This document shows, one piece after another, positions 1-8,530 of a stretch of 37,009 nt of DNA. Within the stretch, counting starts at the first letter, position 1; each line of letters starts with the position of its first letter. The notes below the pieces were generated by a model, which was not told the origin of the DNA, made no database searches, and saw only the letters and a list, made by a program, of their open reading frames with translations. Location: positions 1-37,009 of the forward strand of contig JAZNQO010000015.1 of NCBI GenBank assembly GCA_045590215.1, written 5' to 3'. This DNA comes from RUG563 sp045590215. Its GTDB lineage: Bacteria > Bacillota > Clostridia > Christensenellales > Aristaeellaceae. Made by a program: the position numbers and the translations under genes.

Positions 1-1703
1 TGATAAATTTCATTGTTTGCCAGCAGTTCTTCGTGGGTTCCAATGCCGGCAATATGATCATCATCCAAAATAACAATCTTATCGGCATGCTCCACAGAAC
101 TGATTCGCTGCGCAATGATAATGACGGTGGTGCCTGCCAGATTTTCCTTGAAAGAGGTACGGATCTTTGCCTCGGTTGCGGTATCCACAGCCGAAGTAGA
201 GTCATCCAAAATCAAAATGGCAGGTGCGCGCAGCATAGCGCGGGCAATACAAAGCCGCTGTTTCTGGCCGCCGGAGACGTTCACGCCGCCCTGACCCAGA
301 TCCATTTCATATTGTTCAGGGAAGGACTGGATGAAGTCGTTGGCGGCAGCCGCTTCGCAGGCGGCGATGATTTCTTCGTCCGTTGCGTTTTCGTCGCCCC
401 AGCGCAGGTTTTCCTTGATGGAACCGGAGAACAATACGTTCTTTTGCAGCACCATGGCCACCTGATTGCGAAGGGCGTGCATATCGTATGCCCGGACGTC
501 CTTGCCGCCAACCAGTACCCGGCCGCAGGTCACGTCATACAGCCGGGGGATCAGGGACACAAGCGTGGATTTGGCAGAGCCCGTGCCGCCGATGATGCCG
601 ATGGTTTCGCCGGACTTGATATGCAGGTTCACGTTTTCCAGAACCAGATTATTTATATCTCCGGCATAGGAAAAGCCTACGTTTTCAAAGATGATGCTGC
701 CGTCTGCCACTTCTGTTTCGGCATTTTCGGGGTTTTTGATTTCCGGCTCTTCATCCAGCACTTCGCAGATACGGGTGATGGAGGCACGGGCAATCACAAA
801 GGAAACAAACATGAAAGAAAGCATCATCAGGCTCATGAGAATCTGCATCATATAAGTAATGAAGGAAGAGAGAGCACCCAGCTGCATATGGCCGCCGATA
901 ATCTGATTGCCGCCCAGCCAAAGGGCTGCAATCACGCAGGCGTTCATCAGGATGGACATGATGGGGCCGTTCCAGATGACGATTTTTTCTGCAGCGCGCT
1001 GGGTGGCGGTCACGTCGTCGGCAGAGGCTTCAAACTTTTCCTTTTCATAGCTGGCACGCACAAAGGCCTTCACCACCCGGATGCCGATCAGGTTTTCCTG
1101 CACGGAAGCGTTCAGGGCATCGTATTTCTTCATCATGATCTGGAAACGAGGGAAAGCTTTGCTCATGATCACCACAATGCACACCAGCAAAATGGGAGCC
1201 GCCACCAGCAAAATGGGCATCAGGGAGGGGTTCATCCGATACGCCATAAACACGGCCATCACCATCATCAAAGGGCTGCGGATGGCCATGCGCACCAGCA
1301 TCATCACCAGGTTCTGGGTTTGGTTTACGTCGGTGGTAAGACGGGTGACCAAAGAGGCGGTGGAGAACTTATCAATATTCTTAAAGGAATAGTGCTGCAC
1401 CTTTTCAAAGATGGCTTGGCGCAGGTTCTTGGAATAGCCCATACCGCCAAGGGCGGAGAGGCGGCTGCCAGCCATGCCAAAGCCCATGGAAATCATGCTC
1501 ATCAAAAGCATCAATCCGCCGTAGAGCAGCACACGGGATAAACTGCCTGTCTGGGCACTGTAGGGAATCACATCGTCAATCAGCCGGGCGGTGAGCATGG
1601 GCAGCAGCATTTCCATCACCACTTCGCCGATCATCACCAGGGGGCAGAGAATCAGATATTTTTTGTATTTCCCTGCGTATTTCAATAAACGAAAAAATTG
1701 CAC
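1..1703 (-). CDS. ABC exporter half-transporter, permease-ATPase fusion (3' end outside window)
   Basis: About 567 codons are visible; the last residues run off the left edge. The N-terminal ~300 residues form a six-helix ABC exporter membrane domain and the rest an ATPase domain. Visible motifs are Walker A GGTGSAKST, signature VSGGQKQR, Walker B LILDDSTSAVD and the switch His in IIIAQRIS. Walker B carries Asp where the catalytic Glu normally sits (LDD, not LDE). This is typical of the degenerate half of heterodimeric exporters (BmrC/TM287 type), so a partner half is expected just beyond the left edge. The start is GTG at 1703, with AGGAGG 12 nt upstream. It lies 23 nt after the MarR gene, in the same transcript. 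Export of drugs or lipids is inferred from family and context; the substrate is unknown. Confidence 0.93.
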   Translation of the reverse strand, partial: MQFFRLLKYAGKYKKYLILCPLVMIGEVVMEMLLPMLTARLIDDVIPYSAQTGSLSRVLLYGGLMLLMSMISMGFGMAGSRLSALGGMGYSKNLRQAIFEKVQHYSFKNIDKFSTASLVTRLTTDVNQTQNLVMMLVRMAIRSPLMMVMAVFMAYRMNPSLMPILLVAAPILLVCIVVIMSKAFPRFQIMMKKYDALNASVQENLIGIRVVKAFVRASYEKEKFEASADDVTATQRAAEKIVIWNGPIMSILMNACVIAALWLGGNQIIGGHMQLGALSSFITYMMQILMSLMMLSFMFVSFVIARASITRICEVLDEEPEIKNPENAETEVADGSIIFENVGFSYAGDINNLVLENVNLHIKSGETIGIIGGTGSAKSTLVSLIPRLYDVTCGRVLVGGKDVRAYDMHALRNQVAMVLQKNVLFSGSIKENLRWGDENATDEEIIAACEAAAANDFIQSFPEQYEMDLGQGGVNVSGGQKQRLCIARAMLRAPAILILDDSTSAVDTATEAKIRTSFKENLAGTTVIIIAQRISSVEHADKIVILDDDHIAGIGTHEELLANNEIY

Positions 1704-1726
1704 GGTGTTCTGTTTCCTCCTTTTAT

Positions 1727-2197
1727 TTATTCATCTGCCTGCTTATGCAGCTTGCAGATGCTCAGATGCCTTGTGGTTTCGTCGGCCAGATTATCAAACA
1801 TCCTGTCGCACAGGACTTTGAAAAGCTGCAATTCGTTTTCCGCAATGCCGGAAAGCATTTCCCTGTCCAGCCCTTCCATGTCCTGCTGGCCGGCCAGCAT
1901 ATGCTGCTTTCCGTCGTCGGTGAGGAAGAGGCAGTTTCGCCGGGCATCCTGCGCATCCTGCCTGCGGCGAATGAGGCCGTTTTTTTCCAGCCGCTTGAGG
2001 CTGGCGGCGGCAGAGGCCTGGGTGATATCCAACGCCTGTGCCACTTCCTTTTGCGTGCAGCCGGGATGGGCGTCAATATAGTGCATCATCCGGGGCTGGC
2101 CGGGATGGATGCCCCGCCGGTTCATCATTTGCCGAATCCTGATTTTCCGCAAAAGCTCCAGCCGATGCAGCGCACCGGCCACTTCCCATGCTTTCAT
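1727..2197 (-). CDS. MarR-family transcriptional regulator
   Basis: A 156-residue protein of normal MarR length. Residues about 34-98 form the winged helix: the recognition helix region reads QKEVAQALDITQASAAASLK, and the wing carries the family's D-x-R-D pattern (RRQDAQDARR) followed by LTDDG. Flanking helices would make the dimer interface. The ATG at 2197 has AAGGAG 6 nt upstream. The gene is first in an operon with the ABC exporter half, the usual arrangement in which a MarR protein represses its own operon and an efflux pump until a ligand binds. A palindrome beside its own -10 box fits autoregulation. Family is certain; the ligand is unknown. Confidence 0.93.
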   Translation of the reverse strand: MKAWEVAGALHRLELLRKIRIRQMMNRRGIHPGQPRMMHYIDAHPGCTQKEVAQALDITQASAAASLKRLEKNGLIRRRQDAQDARRNCLFLTDDGKQHMLAGQQDMEGLDREMLSGIAENELQLFKVLCDRMFDNLADETTRHLSICKLHKQADE

Positions 2198-2222
2198 GAC
2201 CTGCTCCTTTCCGAAAAAATAC

Positions 2223-2264
2223 TTAAACGTTTAACATTATAGGCGAAAAAAAACATTTCGTCAA
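2223..2264 (-). promoter_or_regulatory. Promoter and palindromic operator of the marR-ABC exporter operon
   Basis: On the minus strand, TTGACG (2264-2259) and TATAAT (2241-2236) are separated by 17 bp. Two bases further lies the perfect 12-bp palindrome TTAAACGTTTAA (2234-2223), which covers the expected transcription start. A dimeric MarR repressor bound there would block RNA polymerase. The motif is seen directly; its use by this MarR protein is inferred. Confidence 0.8.
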
Positions 2265-2390
2265 CAGGGGAGAGGGGGATTTTCTCCCAGTGCCCTGCTT
2301 TTGCCGCATTCAAAAGTGAAGGGAAGAAAAGCAGGCGTCAATTCGTTTTATTTTTTACATTGGAAATATCGACAAAATGATGCAATGGTG

Positions 2391-2420
2391 TTTACAATTC
2401 TGTTAAAGATGTGTTATACT
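2391..2420 (+). promoter_or_regulatory. Promoter for the membrane/zinc-knuckle protein gene
   Basis: TTTACA (2391-2396) and TATACT (2415-2420) with an 18-bp spacer, 46 bp upstream of the ATG at 2467, which has its own AAGGAG site at about 2452. The match is good but not perfect. Confidence 0.6.
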
Positions 2421-2466
2421 TTTATGTACACCTTATGTTTTCCAAGCCGGAAAGGAGTGCTTCCAG

Positions 2467-3585
2467 ATGAATGGAAACCGCGGTCATTACGCCTCTGCAC
2501 CGCTGAATAATATGAAAAATAAAAAGGCTGTTCAGGCGGCAAGTCCGGCAGCCTATGGGCAAATGGAAAAGCAGGAAGCCCCTGTGCGCCGCAGCAATAT
2601 CTTAACCATCGTGATGACGGCGGTGCTGCCTGTTTTGTTTCTGCTGGCTCTTTTGATCAATAACCCTATTTTGCGGCTGGTGTTTCTGGCTGCTGCTGCC
2701 ATCGGCGTGATGGCCATGTGGGTGATGAATGTGTTTGCAAGAAGTGCCAGAAGCACTTTGACGGTAGCCTATATTGCGCTGATGGTGGTGATTGTGCTGG
2801 CTCTTGTTTTGAACATGCAAGCCCCGGAAAGCCAGAAAACTTCCGTCAATCAGAATATGGAAGAGCTCAATAGCCGCTTTACCAAAGAAGTGAGCCGGGA
2901 TGCCCTCAGCGAGTTTTTGCAGAGCAATGCGGCTACCCCCACCCCGGCAGCCTACGTGATTGAAGATACGGCCATTTCCTCTGCCCAGAAGCAGCTGGAA
3001 ACCTTTTTAACCCGCTGGTCTTCCTCCGATATTCCCGGCATGCTGGCCTTGTGCACGTCTTCCTGGGTGTCCCAGCAAAGCTCGCCGGAAGGGGAATTGT
3101 GGAATCTGATTCTCAACAGAAACCCAGTCAGCTATCAGGTGGAAAATGTATCGGGCAGCGAGGCGGATACCAGCCGTACCATAACCGTGAAAATCACCTT
3201 TGTCAATACCGGCACCGGGGAAACCGTTATCATGCGGATGCACGTGCTTATGTTCCGGGTAAATGAGGTTTGGTATGTGGATCCCCAGTCCCTGAACGGC
3301 ACGGTGGTGGATGAAGCGGCGGAACTGGCCAAAGCCCAGGAGGGAACAAACCGCATCGCTTCCACCAAAGCCCCTGCTACGCCCACGCCGCAGCCCAATG
3401 CACAGGATTCCATCAAGCTCTATTATAATCCCGACGGCGGCAAATATTATCATATCAACCCCATCTGCCCCGATGTGAGCGAGCAGTATTGGCCGCTGAC
3501 GGCGTTCTATTTCAGCGATTTGAACACCCAGAAATTTGCCAATCTCATGTTCTGCCCCACCTGCGGCGCACCGCCCAGAAACTGA
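2467..3585 (+). CDS. Multi-pass membrane protein with C-terminal Cys/His (Ada-like) knuckle
   Basis: 372 residues, no named family recognised. Residues about 1-42 are polar and cytoplasmic. Three hydrophobic helices follow at about 44-64, 67-88 and 96-115. Residues about 150-300 resemble an extracytoplasmic NTF2-like or DUF4878-like fold (a QLETFLTRWSSSDIPGMLAL start, then strands). A Pro/Thr-rich linker leads to a small C-terminal module, YYHINPICPDV...FCPTCG, whose His and three Cys look like the H-x5-C...C-x2-C metal knuckle seen at the ends of some secreted proteins. The start is chosen for its AAGGAG. It converges on the SPOR gene with only 2 bp between stop codons. The function is unknown. 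Confidence 0.8.
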   Translation: MNGNRGHYASAPLNNMKNKKAVQAASPAAYGQMEKQEAPVRRSNILTIVMTAVLPVLFLLALLINNPILRLVFLAAAAIGVMAMWVMNVFARSARSTLTVAYIALMVVIVLALVLNMQAPESQKTSVNQNMEELNSRFTKEVSRDALSEFLQSNAATPTPAAYVIEDTAISSAQKQLETFLTRWSSSDIPGMLALCTSSWVSQQSSPEGELWNLILNRNPVSYQVENVSGSEADTSRTITVKITFVNTGTGETVIMRMHVLMFRVNEVWYVDPQSLNGTVVDEAAELAKAQEGTNRIASTKAPATPTPQPNAQDSIKLYYNPDGGKYYHINPICPDVSEQYWPLTAFYFSDLNTQKFANLMFCPTCGAPPRN

Positions 3586-3587
3586 TG

Positions 3588-4406
3588 TCAGGGGGTCAGG
3601 GAAAGCACATAGCTTTCCAAGCCGCAGATCAGCGATAACTGGCTGTATTTGATGGCACTGCCAAGCTTTGTGCTGCTGCTGGCTTTGGCCGCCTGGGCGA
3701 GGCACTGATCTGTTTCCTGAAGCAACGATGAAAGCCGTGTCACCGCCTCATGTTTTTCCTTTTTAAAGAGGGAAAGCAGCCGGGCGTTCAAGGCACGAAT
3801 GGTTTCCTGCTGGGAGGAAAGGGCGGTCAGGGCTTCCTCCATGGCCATGGTGCCCTGATCCAGCGATTGGGAGATTTGGGAAAGGCTTATCGTCAATTGG
3901 CTGCATAAATCAAAGGCGTCTGAAAGGGCGTTCAGCTGGGCTTTCTGGCCGCTGAGCCGCAGGGTGATTTCCGTGCGGTCGATGGGGAAAAGATAAGCGT
4001 CTACCCCGTGGTTTTGGGACAGCTGCTGCTGCACGGCCTGCGCGCTTTCCCTTGAATCATAGGCGGCGGCCAGTACACGGAAGCTGTCTTTTTCGTAAAT
4101 GTACCCGGCGGCTCCCCGGTTTTGGTAGCTGGCGGCAAGTGCCTTTGCGCTTTCTACATCCGAAAAGGCACCCAGCTGCAAGGCAAAAAAGCGGCTGCCC
4201 GGCAGGGTAATCACCCGGCTGTCCGCTGCCATATCTTCCCGTGTCAGGGAAGGGGTCAGGAAAGAGGGCAGCTTCAGGTCAGGCTTCTTTTGCAGGAAAA
4301 ACCACAAAAGGGTAATGCTCAAAAGCAAAATCAGAAGGAGCAGCCCGATTTTGTTTCTTCCGGTTCGATAACGCTTGATTTTAATTTTTCCGCTGCGCAC
4401 AGGCAT
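3588..4406 (-). CDS. SPOR-domain membrane protein
   Basis: 272 residues from the ATG at 4406, preceded directly by AAGGAAGGG; a GTG two codons later is equally plausible, while an upstream in-frame ATG at 4475 lacks a ribosome site. A basic N-terminus (RSGKIKIKRYRTGRNK) leads into one membrane helix at about 20-38. A SPOR domain spans about 67-145 (start FFALQLGAFSDVESAK, end FRVLAAAYDSRESAQ). The C-terminal part is helical. SPOR domains bind denuded septal peptidoglycan, so a role at the envelope during division or sporulation is inferred. It is divergent from the DUF6062 operon (67 bp between starts) and convergent with the preceding gene. Confidence 0.88.
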   Translation of the reverse strand: MPVRSGKIKIKRYRTGRNKIGLLLLILLLSITLLWFFLQKKPDLKLPSFLTPSLTREDMAADSRVITLPGSRFFALQLGAFSDVESAKALAASYQNRGAAGYIYEKDSFRVLAAAYDSRESAQAVQQQLSQNHGVDAYLFPIDRTEITLRLSGQKAQLNALSDAFDLCSQLTISLSQISQSLDQGTMAMEEALTALSSQQETIRALNARLLSLFKKEKHEAVTRLSSLLQETDQCLAQAAKASSSTKLGSAIKYSQLSLICGLESYVLSLTP

Positions 4407-4473
4407 CCCTTCCTTTCGGGAACAGTGTATGCGCTGCGCCGACGCAAAAATGACAGAGAAGGAGTTTTGACCC

Positions 4474-5247
4474 ATGCGCTATCATATTGATACCATCCCG
4501 GTATGGGACGCCATGAAACTGAACGGCGAATGTCTGATGTGCGCTTTGCGCCGCAAGGTGGAGCTGACGGATGTGGAGCGGTATCTGGGCGGTTCTGTGA
4601 TGGAGCCGGATACCCGGATTCGGGTGAACGAAAAGGGCTTTTGCCAGAAGCATCAAAAGCTTTTGACGCAGCAGCGCAACAAGCTGGGCCATGCCCTGAT
4701 GATGCACACCTATCTCAAAACCACCATGAAAAAGACGGATGCGGCCTTTGATGCGGCCTTAAACGGCGCAAAGAAGGAAGCAGGCGCACCCGCCCTCAAG
4801 CGCATGATGGGCAAGGCCGGGGGCAAGGAAGAAATTCTGAAAGCGGCGCAGAAACTGCGTGCCCTGAACGATAGCTGCATCCTGTGCGACAGCATTGAAG
4901 AAAATATGCTGCGCTATGCCTATACTTTGCTGCATCTGTATCAGCACGATACCGCTTTCCGGAAAGCCTTTGCCGCATCAAAGGGGCTTTGTCTGCAGGA
5001 TGCCGCCCTGCTTATGGAAATGGCGGCACAGGAAATGAGCGGCCAGATGCTGCTGGATTTTGTGGCGGATTTGACTCAAGCCACAAAAAAGAGCCTGGAA
5101 AAGCTGGAAGGGGATCTGGAAGGCTTTACGCTGAAATTCGATTACCGCAATGCGGATAAGCCTTGGGGCGACAGCCGGGATGCCTTGGAAAGAACGGTGA
5201 CCAAGCTGCGCTCCTGGTGCATTGGTGAGGAGCCGAACCCGAAATGA
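4474..5247 (+). CDS. DUF6062 family cysteine-rich protein
   Basis: 257 residues, cytoplasmic (no signal or membrane helix). It opens with MRYHIDTIPVWDA, characteristic of clostridial DUF6062 proteins. Cys/His groups occur twice in the same order: ECLMC followed by FCQKH in the first half, then CILC followed by GLCLQD in the second. This suggests an internal duplication of a metal-binding or redox unit, with the last His lost in the second copy. An AAGGAG site precedes the ATG. It is the first gene of a coupled operon; its stop overlaps the next start (ATGA). Family assignment is fairly sure; function is unknown. Confidence 0.85.
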   Translation: MRYHIDTIPVWDAMKLNGECLMCALRRKVELTDVERYLGGSVMEPDTRIRVNEKGFCQKHQKLLTQQRNKLGHALMMHTYLKTTMKKTDAAFDAALNGAKKEAGAPALKRMMGKAGGKEEILKAAQKLRALNDSCILCDSIEENMLRYAYTLLHLYQHDTAFRKAFAASKGLCLQDAALLMEMAAQEMSGQMLLDFVADLTQATKKSLEKLEGDLEGFTLKFDYRNADKPWGDSRDALERTVTKLRSWCIGEEPNPK

Positions 5248-6200
5248 AAAAGAAGATGGGTCTTTGGATGATGCTGGTTCTCTGCTGCCTGCTTTTGTGT
5301 GCCTGTGCCGCAAAGCCTGCGGAGAAAGAAACGTCAGCCGGTTTATTTTTAATTGATGCGGACGCATCAGCCTTGCCGGGCGAGGAAGGGCAATATGCCC
5401 TTTATTTCCGTCTGGGGGATTTGCCCTATCTTTCCCCGGAAGAAAGGAAGATTACCGTCAACCGGGATGAAACCCCAGAACTGGCACTGGTTCGGGCGTT
5501 GATTGACGGCCCTTCCGCCACCCAGACGGAATTACAGCCCGTGTTCCCTCAGGATACGCAGGTGCTGGCCACGTCCAAGCAGGGGAGTTTATTATACGTT
5601 ACGCTGAATGAGGCTTTTTTGAGCGGCTATCCGGCAGAACGCAGGGATTTGCCTGCAGAAGAAAAGCAGCAGCAGGTGATGCTGGAGCGGCAGTTGTGCT
5701 TGGACGCCTTGGCGGCTACCTTAACGGAAGCCGGTTTTTGCACCAAGGTGCAGGTGCTGGTGCATCGCCAGCAGGTGAAAAACAATTCCCTGCGGCTGGA
5801 GGAAGATTATCTCTATCAGAACGGCAGTGCCCTGCCCCTTTCTGCCATCAGCCGTCGGGAAGAAACCCTCTACACCCCCTATAACGCAGCCAGTTATATG
5901 CTGGGGGTTTGGATGACAAGGGATTTTGATGCGCTTATGGGCTGCCTGAGCGTGCAGGGGCGGCCTTCGGAGCAGGCCATGGCAGAGGCCTTTGAAAACA
6001 GCCCGGTCTTGACGGGAGCGGTTTTATCCCACGGGTCTGTTTCCGCAAACGGCCGGGAAGCCATCCTGGTGTGCGATCTTTCCATGCACCATAACGAAAG
6101 TGAACTGAGCAAAAAGGGCTATCCCATCCGTTTGCAGCAGGAGATGGGCGTATGGCGGATTACCTTTGAAACGCTGCAAGGCATGATGGCAGAGGAATGA
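5244..6200 (+). CDS. GerMN-domain lipoprotein
   Basis: 318 residues. A lipoprotein signal with lipobox LCAC (lipidated Cys21) anchors it outside the membrane. Residues about 48-172 match a GerMN domain: a first strand (YALYFRLGD), the central PELALVRALIDGP helix, and the closing VQVLVHRQQ strand. GerMN is the extracytoplasmic domain of the spore germination protein GerM and is also found in envelope lipoproteins. The C-terminal 120 residues are a separate unrecognised domain. The ATG overlaps the upstream stop by 4 nt, with TGAGGAG ahead. It is followed by another GerMN lipoprotein, also overlapping, so the two are probably co-translated and may act together at the cell wall or spore coat. 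Confidence 0.88.
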   Translation: MKKKMGLWMMLVLCCLLLCACAAKPAEKETSAGLFLIDADASALPGEEGQYALYFRLGDLPYLSPEERKITVNRDETPELALVRALIDGPSATQTELQPVFPQDTQVLATSKQGSLLYVTLNEAFLSGYPAERRDLPAEEKQQQVMLERQLCLDALAATLTEAGFCTKVQVLVHRQQVKNNSLRLEEDYLYQNGSALPLSAISRREETLYTPYNAASYMLGVWMTRDFDALMGCLSVQGRPSEQAMAEAFENSPVLTGAVLSHGSVSANGREAILVCDLSMHHNESELSKKGYPIRLQQEMGVWRITFETLQGMMAEE

Positions 6201-6211
6201 GGAAAGAACAA

Positions 6212-7729
6212 ATGAAGCAGAGCAGAAAGAGGCTGCTGGCGGCACTGGCTTGTGCTGCAATGCTGCTGACGGGCTGCCAGAGCGGCAAGGGCGTGGCGGC
6301 GCATAGCACTCTGCCGCCGCCGGAAGCGGCAGCGGTTGTGCCGCAAAATGATACCCAGCAAACCGCCGAACAGACGGTTTTGCTTTATTTGCCTTCCCGT
6401 GACGGCCTTCGGCTGGCCGCTGTGCCGGAAACAGCCCATCTGTCCATTTCCCGTCACAGCGCAGAAAGCCTGTGCCAGCTTCTGTTTGCCCATCCGGGCA
6501 ATGAGCAGGTGTCGCCCCTGGGGGCGGATGTGCAGCTCAGTGGCACCCAGCCGGTGGAGGTTTCCGGGCATGTAGCCACGGTGAGTTTGGCCGCTTCCGC
6601 CCTGCGGTTGTCTCACGAAGAATTGTTCACAGTCTGTCAGGCCATTGCCAATACCCTGTGCCAGTTTGGCGATGTGCAGTATGTGAATGTGCTGATTAAC
6701 GGTGTGCAGCCGGGGCTGGACGTGGCGGCGAAGCTGCCAGCCGGATGCTTTCAGGAAAACACAAGGGATGATTTGAACACCCTGTGGAACCGGGCGGCAG
6801 CCGGAAAGACGGCCTCCCGGCATACCATCACCGCCGCCCTTTATTATCCTGCGGCCGGAGCCAGAGGTGTGGTGAGCGAAGCCAGAGCCTTGTCCTTTGA
6901 CGGGTTGGAAGAAGCACAAGTGCTGCGCACGCTGCTTTCCGCCCTTTACGAAGGGCCGCATTCCCTGCAGGGACTGCCCAGATACCCGGATTTTTCCGAG
7001 TTTATTGTGAAAGAACCTGCCGTGATAGACGATAGTGGAACCAAACGGGCGGTTTTGTATTTCGATACGGCCTTGAACGCCGCAATCATTGAAAACGGCA
7101 TCACCCGCTCTGTGATGGTGGCGTCTTTGGTGTACACCATCACCACCTTCATGCCCGGCGTGCAGGCGGTGGAAATCCATATCGGGGAAGAAACCATTAT
7201 GTCCCTCACCCCTTCCGCAACCTTCACTGGGGCCGGGGAAACCATCGCCTTTGAAAACGGCTGGATGAAGCGCAGCGATTTTTCCGGCTTCCTGCTTTCT
7301 GATTGTGTGCTGTATTTTGCCAATGGAGAGGGAAAGCTTCAGAAGGTATACCGCATGGTGCCCTTCCACGAAAGCCGCAATGTGCGCACGGTGATTAACC
7401 AGCTGATGCTCTCCTCCCAGCCCAATGATAGCGTGGAAAAGCTGGGGGCTGTGCTGCCGGAGGGCCTGCGGGATGCGGATTTGATTGGCGTGGCTTTTGC
7501 GGAGCAGACGCTGATTCTCAATTTTTCCGGCAACCTGAAAACCCTTTGCGAGGGAATGGATGCAGACAGGGAACGCCGGATGATTTATGCCATTGTCAAC
7601 AGCCTCTGCGAATTGCAGGGGGTGAAGCAGGTGCAGCTTCTGGTGGACGGCAGCCAGCCCGAATCCCTGGCCGGCACCATTTACCTGCCCGGTAAATTTT
7701 TCAGCAATCCGGATATTGTTTCCCCGTAA
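6212..7729 (+). CDS. Lipoprotein with three GerMN-like repeats
   Basis: 505 residues from the ATG at 6212, preceded by GAGGAAAG at good spacing; an ATG at 6197 overlapping the previous stop is possible but poorly spaced. Lipobox LTGC gives a lipid anchor. Three successive units of GerMN type are visible: about 50-150 (VLLYLPSRDG start, YVNVLINGVQPG end), 200-335 (ALYYPAAG start, AVEIHIGEE end) and 355-490 (VLYFANGEG start, VQLLVDGSQPE end). Each has a strand, a helix (for example VLRTLLSALYEGP) and an N-x-L-x-x-L motif before the last strand. Known GerM has two copies, so three is unusual. Envelope or sporulation role is inferred. Confidence 0.88.
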   Translation: MKQSRKRLLAALACAAMLLTGCQSGKGVAAHSTLPPPEAAAVVPQNDTQQTAEQTVLLYLPSRDGLRLAAVPETAHLSISRHSAESLCQLLFAHPGNEQVSPLGADVQLSGTQPVEVSGHVATVSLAASALRLSHEELFTVCQAIANTLCQFGDVQYVNVLINGVQPGLDVAAKLPAGCFQENTRDDLNTLWNRAAAGKTASRHTITAALYYPAAGARGVVSEARALSFDGLEEAQVLRTLLSALYEGPHSLQGLPRYPDFSEFIVKEPAVIDDSGTKRAVLYFDTALNAAIIENGITRSVMVASLVYTITTFMPGVQAVEIHIGEETIMSLTPSATFTGAGETIAFENGWMKRSDFSGFLLSDCVLYFANGEGKLQKVYRMVPFHESRNVRTVINQLMLSSQPNDSVEKLGAVLPEGLRDADLIGVAFAEQTLILNFSGNLKTLCEGMDADRERRMIYAIVNSLCELQGVKQVQLLVDGSQPESLAGTIYLPGKFFSNPDIVSP

Positions 7730-7880
7730 TTGCCAAATGGTAATATAACAATTACACGGTCTTTTTTATAAACCAGAGAAAAGATGCAATATGATGTAAA
7801 TAATGGTAAAAATATGGAATATTTACGAAAAAGGTTGCAAAAGAGAAACATAATGTAACCATAATGTTGAAATTACATAG

Positions 7881-7909
7881 TTGACAAACGGGCTGAAAAG
7901 GTATATGAT
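7881..7909 (+). promoter_or_regulatory. Strong promoter for the secreted-protein/HD-GYP transcript
   Basis: TTGACA (7881-7886), a 17-bp spacer and TATGAT (7904-7909). The surrounding gap (7730-8029) is AT-rich and otherwise empty of genes. Just upstream, ATAATGT occurs twice (7850-7856 and 7861-7867), exactly 11 bp apart, a possible activator site. The ~113-nt leader contains a small AACAGA/TCTGTT hairpin near 7964-7982 but no riboswitch that I recognise. Confidence 0.8.
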
Positions 7910-8029
7910 TAACCCAACAAAAACCAGATAGCCTTTGATTAAACATACCGGTTTGATTGGGCTAACAGAAGAGGAATCTGTTGACAGAAGAGCGAGAGCT
8001 TTTCGTTCGAGGGAAATGGAGGTCTTATC

Positions 8030-8440
8030 ATGAAGAAGTTTGTAAGCATGCTGCTGGCGGTTGTGCTGATGTTGTCCGTTGTGTCTGCGTCTGCACTGGC
8101 TGAAAAGGGCCCCAAGAAGCCTGGCAAGCCCGAACCCCATAAAGTAAAAGTAGAAGAAAATATCAAAGAAAAGCCCGTCAAGAATGATAAAGAGCTGAAG
8201 AACCTGCAAAAGATGGTGGATAAGGCCAATCGGGAGATTGAAAAGCTGGTGCGCACTGCCCAGAAGACCCCTTATGACGATATTGCATGGCTGCAGAGCG
8301 AAGTGGCTAAAGTGACTGCTCCTGTGTTTGCCTATGCCGCCTCCATCGGGGCGCAGGTGGAATGCACATACACAACCTATTTCATCGACGGTCAGTATGT
8401 GGATGTGGATCCGCTGCGGGTCATCAACATCACCAAATAA
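8030..8440 (+). CDS. Small secreted protein of unknown function
   Basis: 136 residues. A clear signal peptide (MKKFVSMLLAVVLMLSVVSA) ends at ALA-EK near residue 24. The mature protein starts with a Lys/Pro-rich, highly charged stretch (GPKKPGKPEPHKVKVEE), then a charged amphipathic helix at about 50-85 (KNLQKMVDKANREIEKLVR), then a small strand-rich tail with QVECTYTTYFIDGQYVDVDP. ATGGAGG precedes the ATG. No lipobox, membrane helix or sorting signal is present. It is transcribed from its own strong promoter, and the HD-GYP gene follows after 90 nt without a convincing terminator, so the two are probably linked. I do not recognise the family. Confidence 0.82.
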   Translation: MKKFVSMLLAVVLMLSVVSASALAEKGPKKPGKPEPHKVKVEENIKEKPVKNDKELKNLQKMVDKANREIEKLVRTAQKTPYDDIAWLQSEVAKVTAPVFAYAASIGAQVECTYTTYFIDGQYVDVDPLRVINITK

Positions 8441-8530
8441 CAAAAAACAGAACTGGCGGCTGTATCATCAGCCTCATGCGCCCGGCTTTCAGCTGTGGCG
8501 CAATTTTTCAAGCGAGGGGAGCACAAGCAA

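Noticed and set aside
33..1541. Plus-strand open frame of about 500 codons at the window start
   Set aside because: The minus strand encodes a clear ABC exporter with all ATPase motifs across the same bases.
7917..8029. Riboswitch in the leader of the small secreted protein, for example c-di-GMP-responsive given the HD-GYP gene
   Set aside because: Small hairpins are present but I could not match any conserved riboswitch core.
8465..8485. Terminator between the secreted protein and HD-GYP genes
   Set aside because: GGCTG/CAGCC forms a short stem, but no T-run follows.
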